A stretch of 10,804 nucleotides of DNA from Chitinophagaceae bacterium. GTDB lineage: Bacteria; Bacteroidota; Bacteroidia; Chitinophagales; Chitinophagaceae. The stretch is taken from positions 1-10,804 of the forward strand of contig JAJTCI010000049.1 of assembly GCA_021323155.1 (NCBI GenBank). Reading direction: 5' to 3'. The position numbers and the translations under genes are program-made. Numbering within the stretch: position 1 is the first letter of the stretch; each line of letters starts with the position of its first letter. Positions 1-5,742 of the stretch are shown one piece after another. Under the pieces are notes generated by a model that was given only the letters and a program-made list of their open reading frames with translations, searched no databases and was not told the origin of the DNA.

Positions 1-437
1 GTTTCCAGCGTGGTGGTTGGATTCAACGCTTTTATCGCCTTGATGGTATTGTACCAGATGATAGACCCGCCGTCCTTCAGTTCATCGCGGTCTACCGAAG
101 TGATGACCGCGTGTTTCACCTTCATCAGGTGAATCGCTTCCGCTACACGCTGCGGTTCGTTCCAGTCCACCGCTTCCGGCCTGCCTGTCGCAACCGCGCA
201 GAAGCCGCAGCTGCGGGTACACACGTTGCCAAGGATCATGAAAGTTGCTGTGCCTTCGCCCCAGCACTCGCCCATGTTCGGGCAGTTACCGCTTTCACAT
301 ATGGTGTGGAGTTTATGCTGGTCTACCAGTCCCCTTACATGGCGATAACTCTCACCGATGGGTAACTTAACACGAAGCCAGGATGGTTTTTTTGGTTTCT
401 CTTCAACAACGGCTGATATGATCGGGAGTTCCTGCAT
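1..437 (-). CDS. lipA: Lipoyl synthase LipA, N-terminal part (runs off the left edge)
   Basis: LipA is a cytoplasmic radical-SAM enzyme that inserts two sulfurs into octanoyl groups on lipoyl domains (pyruvate and 2-oxoglutarate dehydrogenases, glycine cleavage H protein). About 145 codons are visible; the C-terminal half of the usual ~290-residue protein lies outside the window. Both cluster motifs are present. The auxiliary (sulfur-donating) 4Fe-4S motif is C-x4-C-x5-C at residues 47, 52 and 58 (CESGNCPNMGEC). The radical-SAM motif CTRSCGFC has Cys at 73, 77 and 80. VITSVDRDELKDGG follows, as in other LipA proteins. I chose the ATG at 437-435 because an in-frame stop lies 12 codons upstream and the N-terminus (MQELPIISAVVEEKPKKPSWLRVKLP in two stretches) looks normal for Bacteroidota LipA. 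No Shine-Dalgarno sequence is visible. The ORF remains open to the window edge. Family assignment is certain. Confidence 0.97.
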   Translation of the reverse strand, partial: MQELPIISAVVEEKPKKPSWLRVKLPIGESYRHVRGLVDQHKLHTICESGNCPNMGECWGEGTATFMILGNVCTRSCGFCAVATGRPEAVDWNEPQRVAEAIHLMKVKHAVITSVDRDELKDGGSIIWYNTIKAIKALNPTTTLE

Positions 438-444
438 GTATTGC

Positions 445-474
445 GTTTGAACGTTCAAAAGTTCGAATGTTCAA
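445..474. repeat. Tandem pair of semi-palindromic 14-mers upstream of lipA
   Basis: Read on the minus strand, TTGAACATTCGAAC (474-461) is followed after two bases by TTGAACGTTCAAAC (458-445), a 14-base match with two differences and a 16-bp repeat spacing. The second copy lies within a perfect 14-bp palindrome, TTTGAACGTTCAAA (446-459). The pair ends about 8 bases before the lipA start codon. It could be a dimeric operator for lipA or one more of the short degenerate phrases found in this window's spacers. A poor -7-like box (AACTTTTG, 463-456 on the minus strand) falls between the copies. Confidence 0.6.
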
Positions 475-537
475 TCGTTAAGAGAGGCCATCCGACCGCG
501 AACTATTGAACCGTAACTTTTCGATGGCAAAAATAAC

Positions 538-1329
538 TCAGTTTCGCCTACCAAACGTGAGTGCAGCGTAAGCGTTGAAAAAGAAACGCTTTTCCTTGTT
601 CATCAGCAGGATGGGCATCTTCTTGGAATAGAACTCAGCATTCAGGCCGATCTCCAGGGCTGAGAGCAGGTCATTATACCGCCCGTAATCAAACCGGAAA
701 GCGGTACGCAGGTGCACGCCGGGCACGAACTGCATTTCGCCGAATCCTTTTAAAGGCATACCACCGAGGATGGCTGTAGGATCTGTGAAGTATTTGGAGG
801 TGGTATCGCCGTACTTGACGTTACGGTTAATACCGCTGGCGTCCTGGATCTTGATGTAATAAGGCTTAAGCAGGCCGGCCGATATGCCGCCACCATAAAT
901 GGCCGAAACAGCAATACCGTTCTTGTTGCCTTTACTGCCTACCGTCACCTGTTTTCCGTAACCGAGTTTGGCGTAGTAAAAGTTGTTGATCTTTCCGAAG
1001 ATATATGGGCTTCCGAAATTGAATGTGAGGTCAGTGGGAATTCTCTCTTCCTTGGCATGTTTGCGTTCGCCGATCTCGAGCCAGTAGAGGTCCGCTTTTC
1101 TCAACACTTTCATCCGGCCCAACTCAAGAAACACTCCATAACCATCGGTGTTGAGCTTGATGCCAAACGCTGTCTGCCTGGCAAAGACGATAGCTCCCTC
1201 TTCGGCCTGCTTCTGCAATAGTTTGACGCGCTCTTTCCGCTCAGCTTTTCTTTGCGACCTGGAATCGGGTTTCTGCGCAAACAGGAAAACAGGGGCTAGT
1301 GCAAGGATCAATAAAACAATCTTCTTCAC
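538..1329 (-). CDS. Secreted protein of unknown function, possible outer-membrane barrel
   Basis: I do not recognise a named family. The predicted product is 263 residues if it starts at the GTG at 1329. The open frame extends to a TTG at 1374, but that extension crosses a good -7 promoter box (1367-1360), and from the GTG the protein opens with a textbook signal peptide: VKK, a hydrophobic run IVLLILALAPVFLF, and a likely cleavage after A-Q at residues 18-19. Mature residues about 20-45 are strongly basic (KPDSRSQRKAERKERVK), possibly helical. The remainder alternates polar and hydrophobic residues with many Gly, Tyr and Phe, and has stretches such as FFFNAYAALTFG at the end, consistent with beta-strands of an outer-membrane or periplasmic barrel. 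It has no cysteine lipobox. It is codirectional with lipA (about 100-bp gap) and divergent from the OsmC gene. Coding status is firm; function is unknown. Confidence 0.8.
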   Translation of the reverse strand: MKKIVLLILALAPVFLFAQKPDSRSQRKAERKERVKLLQKQAEEGAIVFARQTAFGIKLNTDGYGVFLELGRMKVLRKADLYWLEIGERKHAKEERIPTDLTFNFGSPYIFGKINNFYYAKLGYGKQVTVGSKGNKNGIAVSAIYGGGISAGLLKPYYIKIQDASGINRNVKYGDTTSKYFTDPTAILGGMPLKGFGEMQFVPGVHLRTAFRFDYGRYNDLLSALEIGLNAEFYSKKMPILLMNKEKRFFFNAYAALTFGRRN

Positions 1330-1334
1330 CGGGT

Positions 1335-1342
1335 TAAATTTG
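1335..1342 (+). promoter_or_regulatory. Candidate -7 box (TAAATTTG) for the OsmC gene
   Basis: TAAATTTG matches the Bacteroidota -7 consensus TAnnTTTG exactly and lies 31 bases before the OsmC start codon, predicting transcription from about 1348 and a leader of about 26 nt. No TTTG or TTG occurs at the expected -33 spacing, so the call rests on one element. It faces the minus-strand box at 1360-1367. Confidence 0.4.
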
Positions 1343-1359
1343 TTGCCTGTAAATTTATA

Positions 1360-1367
1360 CAAAAATA
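1360..1367 (-). promoter_or_regulatory. Candidate -7 box (TATTTTTG) for the unknown secreted protein
   Basis: On the minus strand this reads TATTTTTG, an exact TAnnTTTG match. It predicts transcription from about 1354, roughly 25 nt before the GTG at 1329. It therefore supports the GTG start over the TTG at 1374, which would not be transcribed from here. No convincing -33 TTTG is visible upstream. Confidence 0.4.
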
Positions 1368-1373
1368 CGATCA

Positions 1374-1781
1374 ATGACCTGTGAAGTAATATATAAAGGC
1401 GGGCTGCGCACGGAAATGAAGCACCTGCAGAGTGGGACGGTGATAGAGACCGACGCCCCTACCGACAACCAGGGCAAAGGGGAACGTTTCTCTCCCACCG
1501 ACCTGATGGCTTCTTCGCTGGGGAGCTGTATGATCACGACCATGGCCATCCGCGCGGCGGATATGAACCTGGACTTTGACGGCACGCGGATCGAGGTGCT
1601 GAAGATCATGAGCACAGATGCGCCGAGGCGGGTAGCAGGGATCAAAGCAGACCTGTATTTTACCGGCGCATTCTCAGCCACGGAAGAACAAAAGGAACAA
1701 CTGGTGCGGATCGCAAGGAACTGCCCCGTGGAGAAAAGCCTGCATCCCGATATTAAGGTAGAGGTGAATTTTCATTGGTGA
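1374..1781 (+). CDS. OsmC/Ohr-family protein (YhfA-like)
   Basis: A 135-residue cytoplasmic protein of the OsmC/Ohr superfamily, whose best-studied members reduce organic hydroperoxides with a reactive cysteine pair; the YhfA-like branch has no well-defined substrate. Visible hallmarks are the first conserved segment FSPTDLMASSLGSCM with Cys52 at the helix start, and the second cysteine Cys117 in the segment RNCPVEKSLHP. Length is normal for single-domain members. The N-terminus (EVIYKGGLRTEMKHLQSG) and the conserved ETDAP-DNQGKGE segment resemble Bacteroidota OsmC proteins annotated from genome projects. The ATG at 1374 starts right at the fold. The gene is divergent from the unknown secreted protein (44 bases between starts) and converges on rimO. 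Its role in thiol or peroxide stress is inferred from the family only. Confidence 0.92.
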   Translation: MTCEVIYKGGLRTEMKHLQSGTVIETDAPTDNQGKGERFSPTDLMASSLGSCMITTMAIRAADMNLDFDGTRIEVLKIMSTDAPRRVAGIKADLYFTGAFSATEEQKEQLVRIARNCPVEKSLHPDIKVEVNFHW

Positions 1782-1787
1782 CAAGGA

Positions 1788-1867
1788 AAGTCAGTGGGTC
1801 ATTGAGACATTCAGTCAATTAGGATTGCCCTACTTTCTGGCTTAGTGACTTGATGGCTTACTGACTT
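1788..1867. repeat. Degenerate GTCAGT/AGTGAC repeat with terminal inverted arms between OsmC and rimO
   Basis: The spacer between the convergent genes carries variants of GTCAGT, TTCAGTC, AGTGACTT and ACTGACTT. The outermost pair, AAGTCAGT (1788-1795) and ACTGACTT (1860-1867), is a perfect 8-bp inverted repeat, and partial complementarity continues inward. The right arm overlaps the rimO stop codon (1868-1866). It could act as a bidirectional terminator or stabilising stem for both transcripts. No U-run follows the stem, so it is not a classic intrinsic terminator. Confidence 0.5.
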
Positions 1868-3176
1868 ACTCTACGATTTCCCCTTCCAAATCGTAATCAT
1901 AAGCCTTCGTGATCTTCACGTTGACAAAATCACCTATTGGAAGTTTCTTATTGGTGGTAATGACCACCTCGTTGTCTACTTCCACCGAATCAAACTCGGT
2001 GCGGCCAAGATAACGGCCTGCTTCTTTTTTATCAACGATCACCTTGTAGGTATTACCGATCTTTTCCTGGTTCTTTTCGTAACTGATCTCCTGTTGCACT
2101 TCCATGATCTCCTGTGCACGACGTTCTTTTTCCGCGGAAGGGATATTGTCTTCCATATCGTAAGCCGGCGTGTTCTCTTCATGGCTGTATGAGAAGATAC
2201 CAACACGGTCGAAACGTTGCGCCTGTAAGAAGGCTTTGAGTTCCTCCACGTCGTCCAGTGTTTCGCCGGGGTAGCCCGCTATAAGGGTGGTTCGTAAGCA
2301 AATGCCCGGTACTTTCTCTCTTACCGCTGCAATCAGGTCTTCCATTTCCGGGCGCGTGATCTGCCTGCGCATCGCCTGCAGCATATTGTTGCTGGCGTGT
2401 TGCAGGGGCATATCGAGGTAATTGCAGATGTTTGGTCGGTCGCGCATCACGTCCAGCACTTCCAGCGGGAACTTGTGCGGGTAGGCATAGTGCAGGCGGA
2501 TCCATTCCAATCCTTTGACATCCGCGAGGCGGTTCATCAAATCACCCAATGCGCGTTTCTTATAAATATCCAGGCCATAGTAAGTGAGCTCCTGCGCGAT
2601 CAGCATCACTTCCTTCACGCCTTTCTTCACCAGGCTCTCCGCTTCGGTAACCAGATCATCCATCGAGCGGCTGACATGTTTACCGCGCATCAGTGGAATG
2701 GCGCAGAAACCACAGGTGCGGTTACAGCCTTCCGATATCTTGAGGTAAGCGTAGTGCTTAGGGGTGGAAAGCATTCTTTCGCCCAGCAACTCAGCTTTAT
2801 AGTCCGCATCGAATTGCTTCAGGATGAGGGGCAGTTCAAGCGTACCAAACCACGCGTCCACTTCGGGGATCTCGGCTTCAAGGTCGCCACGGTAGCGTTC
2901 GCTGAGGCACCCGGTGACGTATACTTTGTCAAGCCTGCCTTTTTTCTTGAGGGATACCTGGTCAAGGATGGTATTGATGCTTTCTTCTTTGGCCTTATCG
3001 ATAAAGCCGCAGGTATTCACCACTACGATGTTGTGATCGAGCTTACCGCTTTCATGCACCACGTCGATCTCGTTGGCCAGGAGCTGGCCGCTGAGCACTT
3101 CGCTGTCCACGAGGTTCTTGCTACAACCCAGCGTGATGATGTTGACTTTATCTTTTTTGAGTGTCCTGGCCTTCAT
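1866..3176 (-). CDS. rimO: Ribosomal protein uS12 methylthiotransferase RimO
   Basis: RimO is a radical-SAM methylthiotransferase that adds a methylthio group to the conserved aspartate (Asp88 in E. coli) of ribosomal protein uS12. The 436-residue product has the three expected parts. The N-terminal UPF0004 domain has auxiliary-cluster cysteines at 18 (LGCSKN), 56 (NTCGF) and 90 (VTGCLSERY). The radical-SAM core has CNRTCGFC, Cys 151, 155 and 158. A C-terminal TRAM-like domain spans about 370-436. The sequences GCSKNLVDSE and the S12-type core separate it from MiaB. The reading frame stays open 45 codons upstream to 3311, but that stretch is repeat DNA, and MKARTLKKDKVNIITLGCSKN is the family's N-terminus, so I take the ATG at 3176. 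A TAnnTTTG box ends 7 bases upstream, so the mRNA may be nearly leaderless. It is normally near ftsY in Bacteroidota; here two barrel genes intervene. Confidence 0.97.
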   Translation of the reverse strand: MKARTLKKDKVNIITLGCSKNLVDSEVLSGQLLANEIDVVHESGKLDHNIVVVNTCGFIDKAKEESINTILDQVSLKKKGRLDKVYVTGCLSERYRGDLEAEIPEVDAWFGTLELPLILKQFDADYKAELLGERMLSTPKHYAYLKISEGCNRTCGFCAIPLMRGKHVSRSMDDLVTEAESLVKKGVKEVMLIAQELTYYGLDIYKKRALGDLMNRLADVKGLEWIRLHYAYPHKFPLEVLDVMRDRPNICNYLDMPLQHASNNMLQAMRRQITRPEMEDLIAAVREKVPGICLRTTLIAGYPGETLDDVEELKAFLQAQRFDRVGIFSYSHEENTPAYDMEDNIPSAEKERRAQEIMEVQQEISYEKNQEKIGNTYKVIVDKKEAGRYLGRTEFDSVEVDNEVVITTNKKLPIGDFVNVKITKAYDYDLEGEIVE

Positions 3177-3183
3177 GAGGCGG

Positions 3184-3191
3184 CAAAGGTA
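3184..3191 (-). promoter_or_regulatory. Candidate -7 box (TACCTTTG) for rimO
   Basis: The minus strand reads TACCTTTGCCG, an exact TAnnTTTG match. The 10-mer CGGCAAAGGT on the plus strand (3181-3190) is repeated exactly at the rpmB promoter (6502-6511). The box ends only 7 bases before the ATG, predicting a start of transcription within about 0-3 nt of the start codon. No -33 TTTG is seen at the usual spacing. Confidence 0.45.
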
Positions 3192-3202
3192 GCGGAGGGG
3201 AA

Positions 3203-3355
3203 GTGAATGGTGACGCGAGAAAGGTGAAAGAAGGGTGAAATGGTGAATGGGCAATGGTGAATAGTGATTAGCAAAGCTCGACGTGGCTCCCTGCACACGG
3301 CTAGTCAGCAATTCTGAATCTCAACCGCTCATTCACCACTCACCATTCACTATCA
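3203..3355. repeat. Degenerate GGTGAA repeat with inverted right arm, between divergent rimO and barrel gene
   Basis: From 3203 to 3268 the plus strand has variants of (A)GGTGAAT/(A)GGTGAAA: GTGAATGGTGA, AGGTGAAAG, GGGTGAAATGGTGAATGGG, ATGGTGAATAGTGAT. After a 60-bp interval, 3330-3355 carries the same phrase in the opposite orientation (ATTCACC, CTCACC, ATTCACTATCAC). The arms could pair as a cruciform or RNA stem. A translation of this stretch is what extends the rimO frame upstream, and it is not protein-like. Phrases of this kind are familiar in Bacteroidota spacers; their function is unknown to me. Confidence 0.6.
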
Positions 3356-3377
3356 CGTCGACACATTTAACAACTAC

Positions 3378-3408
3378 TTGATACAAAGCGGTTCTAAACT
3401 TGCGTTTG
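3378..3408 (+). promoter_or_regulatory. Weak promoter candidate for the first barrel gene
   Basis: TTG (3378-3380) and TGCGTTTG (3401-3408, one mismatch to TAnnTTTG) are separated by 20 bases, within the 17-23 range reported for Bacteroidota promoters. Transcription would begin near 3415, about 20 nt before the ATG at 3435. The -7 box lacks the A of the consensus, so this is tentative. Confidence 0.3.
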
Positions 3409-3434
3409 AGGATGATCACCCAAATCATCCGCTG

Positions 3435-3890
3435 ATGAAAGTCCTGCTTGCCCTTGCTGCATTCATGCTGGCACTTGCCGTTACCGCGCAACCTTATAAC
3501 AGAGCCTTAGGTGTTAAGTTCCCGGTGGGAACGGGGATCACTTACAAGAAATTCATTAGTGAAAAATCGGCCCTGGAATTCCAGGCAGTGTACGCGCGGG
3601 AAAGTTTCCGTACCGCCGGGTTGTATGAATTCCATTTCCCGTTTACTAAAGCTGAGGGGCTGACCTGGTATGTAGGTCCCGGCGTTCACGTTGCGTTCTA
3701 CAAATCCGAATACCAGAAGACCTATAGCAGTAAGATGGACCTTGGCATCGATGGGGTGCTGGGACTGGATTACAAGTTCGCGGCATTACCTATCAACCTC
3801 AGCCTGGACTGGCAGCCTTCTTTCAGCTTCACCGGCAACTCCGGCGCCCAGGCGGCCTACGGCGGTGTGGCTTTGCGTTATGTGTTCTAA
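3435..3890 (+). CDS. Small outer-membrane beta-barrel-like protein, tandem copy 1
   Basis: Predicted 151-residue exported protein of unknown function. The frame opens at a TTG (3378), but the ATG at 3435 gives a clean signal peptide (MK, then VLLALAAFMLALAVTA, cleavage before or after Q19), so I start there. The mature part is rich in alternating aromatic and polar residues, contains GLTWYVGPGVHV, LGIDGVLGLDYK and INLSLDWQPSF, and ends in GGVALRYVF. A C-terminal Phe on an amphipathic strand is the usual BAM insertion signal of outer-membrane barrels. It is a paralogue of the next gene; the two share the core GLYE-H, WY-GPG-H, LGIDGVLGLDYK, PINLSLDWQPSF and the terminal strand. At this length the barrel would have about eight strands. 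Surface or envelope location is inferred; no ligand is suggested. Confidence 0.85.
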   Translation: MKVLLALAAFMLALAVTAQPYNRALGVKFPVGTGITYKKFISEKSALEFQAVYARESFRTAGLYEFHFPFTKAEGLTWYVGPGVHVAFYKSEYQKTYSSKMDLGIDGVLGLDYKFAALPINLSLDWQPSFSFTGNSGAQAAYGGVALRYVF

Positions 3891-3910
3891 ATGAGGCAAA
3901 TAGATAAAGA

Positions 3911-3927
3911 TTGGCACGGTTTTCTTA
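3911..3927 (+). promoter_or_regulatory. Half-match to a sigma-54 promoter before barrel gene copy 2
   Basis: TTGGCACGG (3911-3919) is a perfect -24 element of the sigma-54 consensus TGGCACG-N4-TTGC. The -12 element is poor: TT occupies 3925-3926, where GC is expected. The distance to the ATG at 3958 would be right for a short leader. Copy 2 could equally be transcribed with copy 1, since only 67 bases separate them. Confidence 0.2.
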
Positions 3928-3957
3928 GTCATGCAATTACTAAATCAAAAATGACTT

Positions 3958-4437
3958 ATGAAAAAGATCCTATGCCTGGCTGTTTTCAGCTTTATTATCG
4001 GCAATGCGGCGTTCAGCCAGAACACCGGTTCCTCTTACACGACAGCACTCGGTGCTAAGTTCTATCCCGGAGCGATCACCATAAAACACTTTACGAAGCC
4101 CAACAGGGCCCTCGAAGGCCTCGGGTACTTCTGGCAGCACGGTTTCCGTTTTACGGGGCTGTACGAGATCCACGGCGACTTTACCGGTGCCCCGGGACTG
4201 AAATGGTATATCGGGCCTGGTGCGCACATCCAGGTCTGGAATGACGAGTGGAAGAAGGCTTATCCTACCCGTGATGGTGGTGTAGGATTGGGAATCGATG
4301 GCGTATTGGGACTGGATTACAAGATCAAAGGCGCGCCGATCAACCTGAGCCTCGACTGGCAACCCTCTTTCAATTTTGTTGGATACAATTATTTCCAGGG
4401 AGATTGGGGTGGATTCGCGGTGCGCTACACCTTCTAG
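3958..4437 (+). CDS. Small outer-membrane beta-barrel-like protein, tandem copy 2
   Basis: Predicted 159-residue exported protein, paralogous to its upstream neighbour. MKKILCLAVFSFIIGNAAFSQ is a signal peptide with likely cleavage near S20-Q21. The only cysteine in it is inside the hydrophobic core and there is no lipobox. The mature chain has GLYEIHGDFTG, LKWYIGPGAHIQVW, LGIDGVLGLDYK and PINLSLDWQPSFNF, and ends in GGFAVRYTF with the terminal Phe expected of an outer-membrane barrel. Compared with copy 1 it carries a slightly longer loop around DGGVG and around NYFQGDW, the places where surface loops would lie. The start is the second of two close ATGs (3951 is out of frame). A strong terminator 26 bases downstream ends the pair. 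Function is unknown; gene duplication is evident. Confidence 0.87.
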   Translation: MKKILCLAVFSFIIGNAAFSQNTGSSYTTALGAKFYPGAITIKHFTKPNRALEGLGYFWQHGFRFTGLYEIHGDFTGAPGLKWYIGPGAHIQVWNDEWKKAYPTRDGGVGLGIDGVLGLDYKIKGAPINLSLDWQPSFNFVGYNYFQGDWGGFAVRYTF

Positions 4438-4462
4438 GAGGCATTGGGCACTTACTTTATAC

Positions 4463-4495
4463 AGGAGACCTTCCCAACAGGAGGGTCTCTTTGTT
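4463..4495 (+). terminator. Rho-independent terminator of the barrel gene pair
   Basis: GAGACCTTCC (4465-4474), loop CAACA and GGAGGGTCTC (4480-4489) form a 10-bp stem with one G-U pair, extendable by two pairs outward, followed by TTTGTTT. It lies 26 bases after the stop codon of the second barrel gene. Confidence 0.85.
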
Positions 4496-4534
4496 TCTGA
4501 ACTATTCCGGGGGCTGCCTGCTCATGGAACTCAA

Positions 4535-4578
4535 GTGGGAGTCGAGTGGGAGTCGTGTGGGAGTTGGGTGGGAGTCAC
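4535..4578. repeat. Four tandem 11-bp units GTGGGAGTCGN
   Basis: Units start at 4535, 4546, 4557 and 4568: GTGGGAGTCGA, GTGGGAGTCGT, GTGGGAGTTGG, GTGGGAGTCAC. The first eight bases are identical in all four. The period is close to one DNA helical turn. The array lies in the convergent spacer between the barrel genes' terminator and ftsY (4438-4716), which contains no gene that I can support. Confidence 0.75.
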
Positions 4579-4594
4579 TCCCTGCTCATTTAGC

Positions 4595-4641
4595 TGTCAG
4601 GTTGGGGTTGTCGTTGACTACGCGGGTGAAACAACCTGACA
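4595..4641. other. 10-bp perfect inverted repeat in the ftsY 3' spacer
   Basis: TGTCAGGTTG (4595-4604) and CAACCTGACA (4632-4641) are exact reverse complements separated by 27 bases. Downstream of ftsY on the minus strand this could form a stem in the 3' untranslated region about 75 nt after the ftsY stop codon. No U-run follows, so intrinsic termination is not supported; RNA end protection or a protein-binding site are alternatives. Confidence 0.45.
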
Positions 4642-4716
4642 AGTTTGAATATCAACGAAATGATTACCAGGCAAAAAGAAAACCATTGCGGGAAACTAAC
4701 CTGGCTGGTTGGCGAC

Positions 4717-5682
4717 TTAGCTCTTTTCGAGGTTGAACAGGCTGTCCACGAACTCGTGTTTGTCGAAGATCAGCAGGTCCTCCATCTTTTCGCCTACGCC
4801 GATGTACTTGACGGGTATCCTGAACTGGGCGGCGATAGCCAGTACTACCCCACCCTTGGCCGTTCCATCTAATTTGGTGATAGCCAGTGTATTTACATCG
4901 GTTGCCGCAGTAAAATGTTTAGCCTGTTCCAGTGCGTTCTGGCCGGTGGATCCGTCCAGAACGAGTACCACTTCGTGGGGTGCGCCGGGAATGACCTTCT
5001 GGATGACGCGCTTGATCTTGGTGAGTTCGTCCATCAGGTGGGCCTTGTTGTGCAGGCGGCCCGCGGTGTCGATTATCGCCACGTCCACCCCTTTGGCTAC
5101 GGCGCTCTGTACGGTATCGAAAGCTACAGCCCCGGGATCCGAGCCCATGGCCTGCTTTACGATGGGCACGTTTACCCTTTCGCTCCAGATGGTGAGCTGG
5201 TCCACCGCGGCGGCGCGGAAGGTGTCCGCAGCACCCAGTATGACATTTCTGCCGGCCCTTTTGTAATTATAGGCGAGCTTACCGATAGTAGTTGTCTTGC
5301 CCACGCCATTCACACCGACCACGAGGATGATATATGGTTTGGTTCCCGCGGGCGTTTCGAAGTTGCGGAAGCCCTGGTCAGGCGCGTCTACCAGGATGTT
5401 CTTTATTTCTTCCTGTAAGATGCGGTTGAGTTCGGAGGTACTCACGTATTTATCCCTGGCAACGCGATCTTCGATCCGCTTGATGATCTCGATGGTGGTA
5501 TCGATCCCTACGTCGGCACTGACGAGTGCGTTCTCGAGTTCGTCGAGTACTTCTTCATCCACGGTGGTCTTGCCGGCAATGGCCTTGGTGATCTTCGAGA
5601 AGAAATTCTCCTTGGTCTTTTCGAGACCCTGGTCAAGACTTTCTTTTTCTTTCTTACCGAATAAGTTTCCAAAAAGGCCCAT
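4717..5682 (-). CDS. ftsY: Signal recognition particle receptor FtsY
   Basis: FtsY is the membrane-associated SRP receptor GTPase; it pairs with Ffh to deliver ribosomes making membrane proteins to the SecYEG translocon. The 321-residue protein has an N-domain of four predicted helices (about 1-105) and the full set of SRP-GTPase motifs: P-loop GVNGVGKTT (123-131), DTFRAAA (153-159) in the insertion-box region, DTAGR (205-209), TKLDG (269-273) and GVGE (295-298). It lacks the long acidic A domain of E. coli FtsY; the N-terminus MGLFGNLFGKKEKES is a short amphipathic segment of the type that contacts lipid in A-domain-less forms. DTFRAAA and the N-terminal end distinguish it from Ffh, which would also carry a Met-rich M domain. 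It lies downstream of rpmB-rpmG-DUF4295 on the same strand but behind a terminator, so it probably has its own promoter or depends on read-through. Confidence 0.97.
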   Translation of the reverse strand: MGLFGNLFGKKEKESLDQGLEKTKENFFSKITKAIAGKTTVDEEVLDELENALVSADVGIDTTIEIIKRIEDRVARDKYVSTSELNRILQEEIKNILVDAPDQGFRNFETPAGTKPYIILVVGVNGVGKTTTIGKLAYNYKRAGRNVILGAADTFRAAAVDQLTIWSERVNVPIVKQAMGSDPGAVAFDTVQSAVAKGVDVAIIDTAGRLHNKAHLMDELTKIKRVIQKVIPGAPHEVVLVLDGSTGQNALEQAKHFTAATDVNTLAITKLDGTAKGGVVLAIAAQFRIPVKYIGVGEKMEDLLIFDKHEFVDSLFNLEKS

Positions 5683-5742
5683 AGCGAATGTTGTTAGTTC
5701 AGTATTGACAGCGAAGGTGCGGATAATCGGGATGATTAAAAC

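Noticed and set aside
1330..1374. 15-codon N-terminal extension of the unknown secreted protein from a TTG
   Set aside because: It would place extra residues before a well-formed signal peptide and lies over the predicted promoter.
2397..3206. 269-codon plus-strand open frame opposite rimO
   Set aside because: It is antisense to conserved rimO codons and has no recognisable domain.
3177..3311. 45-codon upstream extension of rimO
   Set aside because: It translates the GGTGAA repeat and precedes both the -7 box and the conserved RimO N-terminus.
4700..4716. Possible ftsY terminator CCAACC-AGCCA-GGTTAG just after the stop codon
   Set aside because: The stem is only six pairs with a G-U and no U-run follows.
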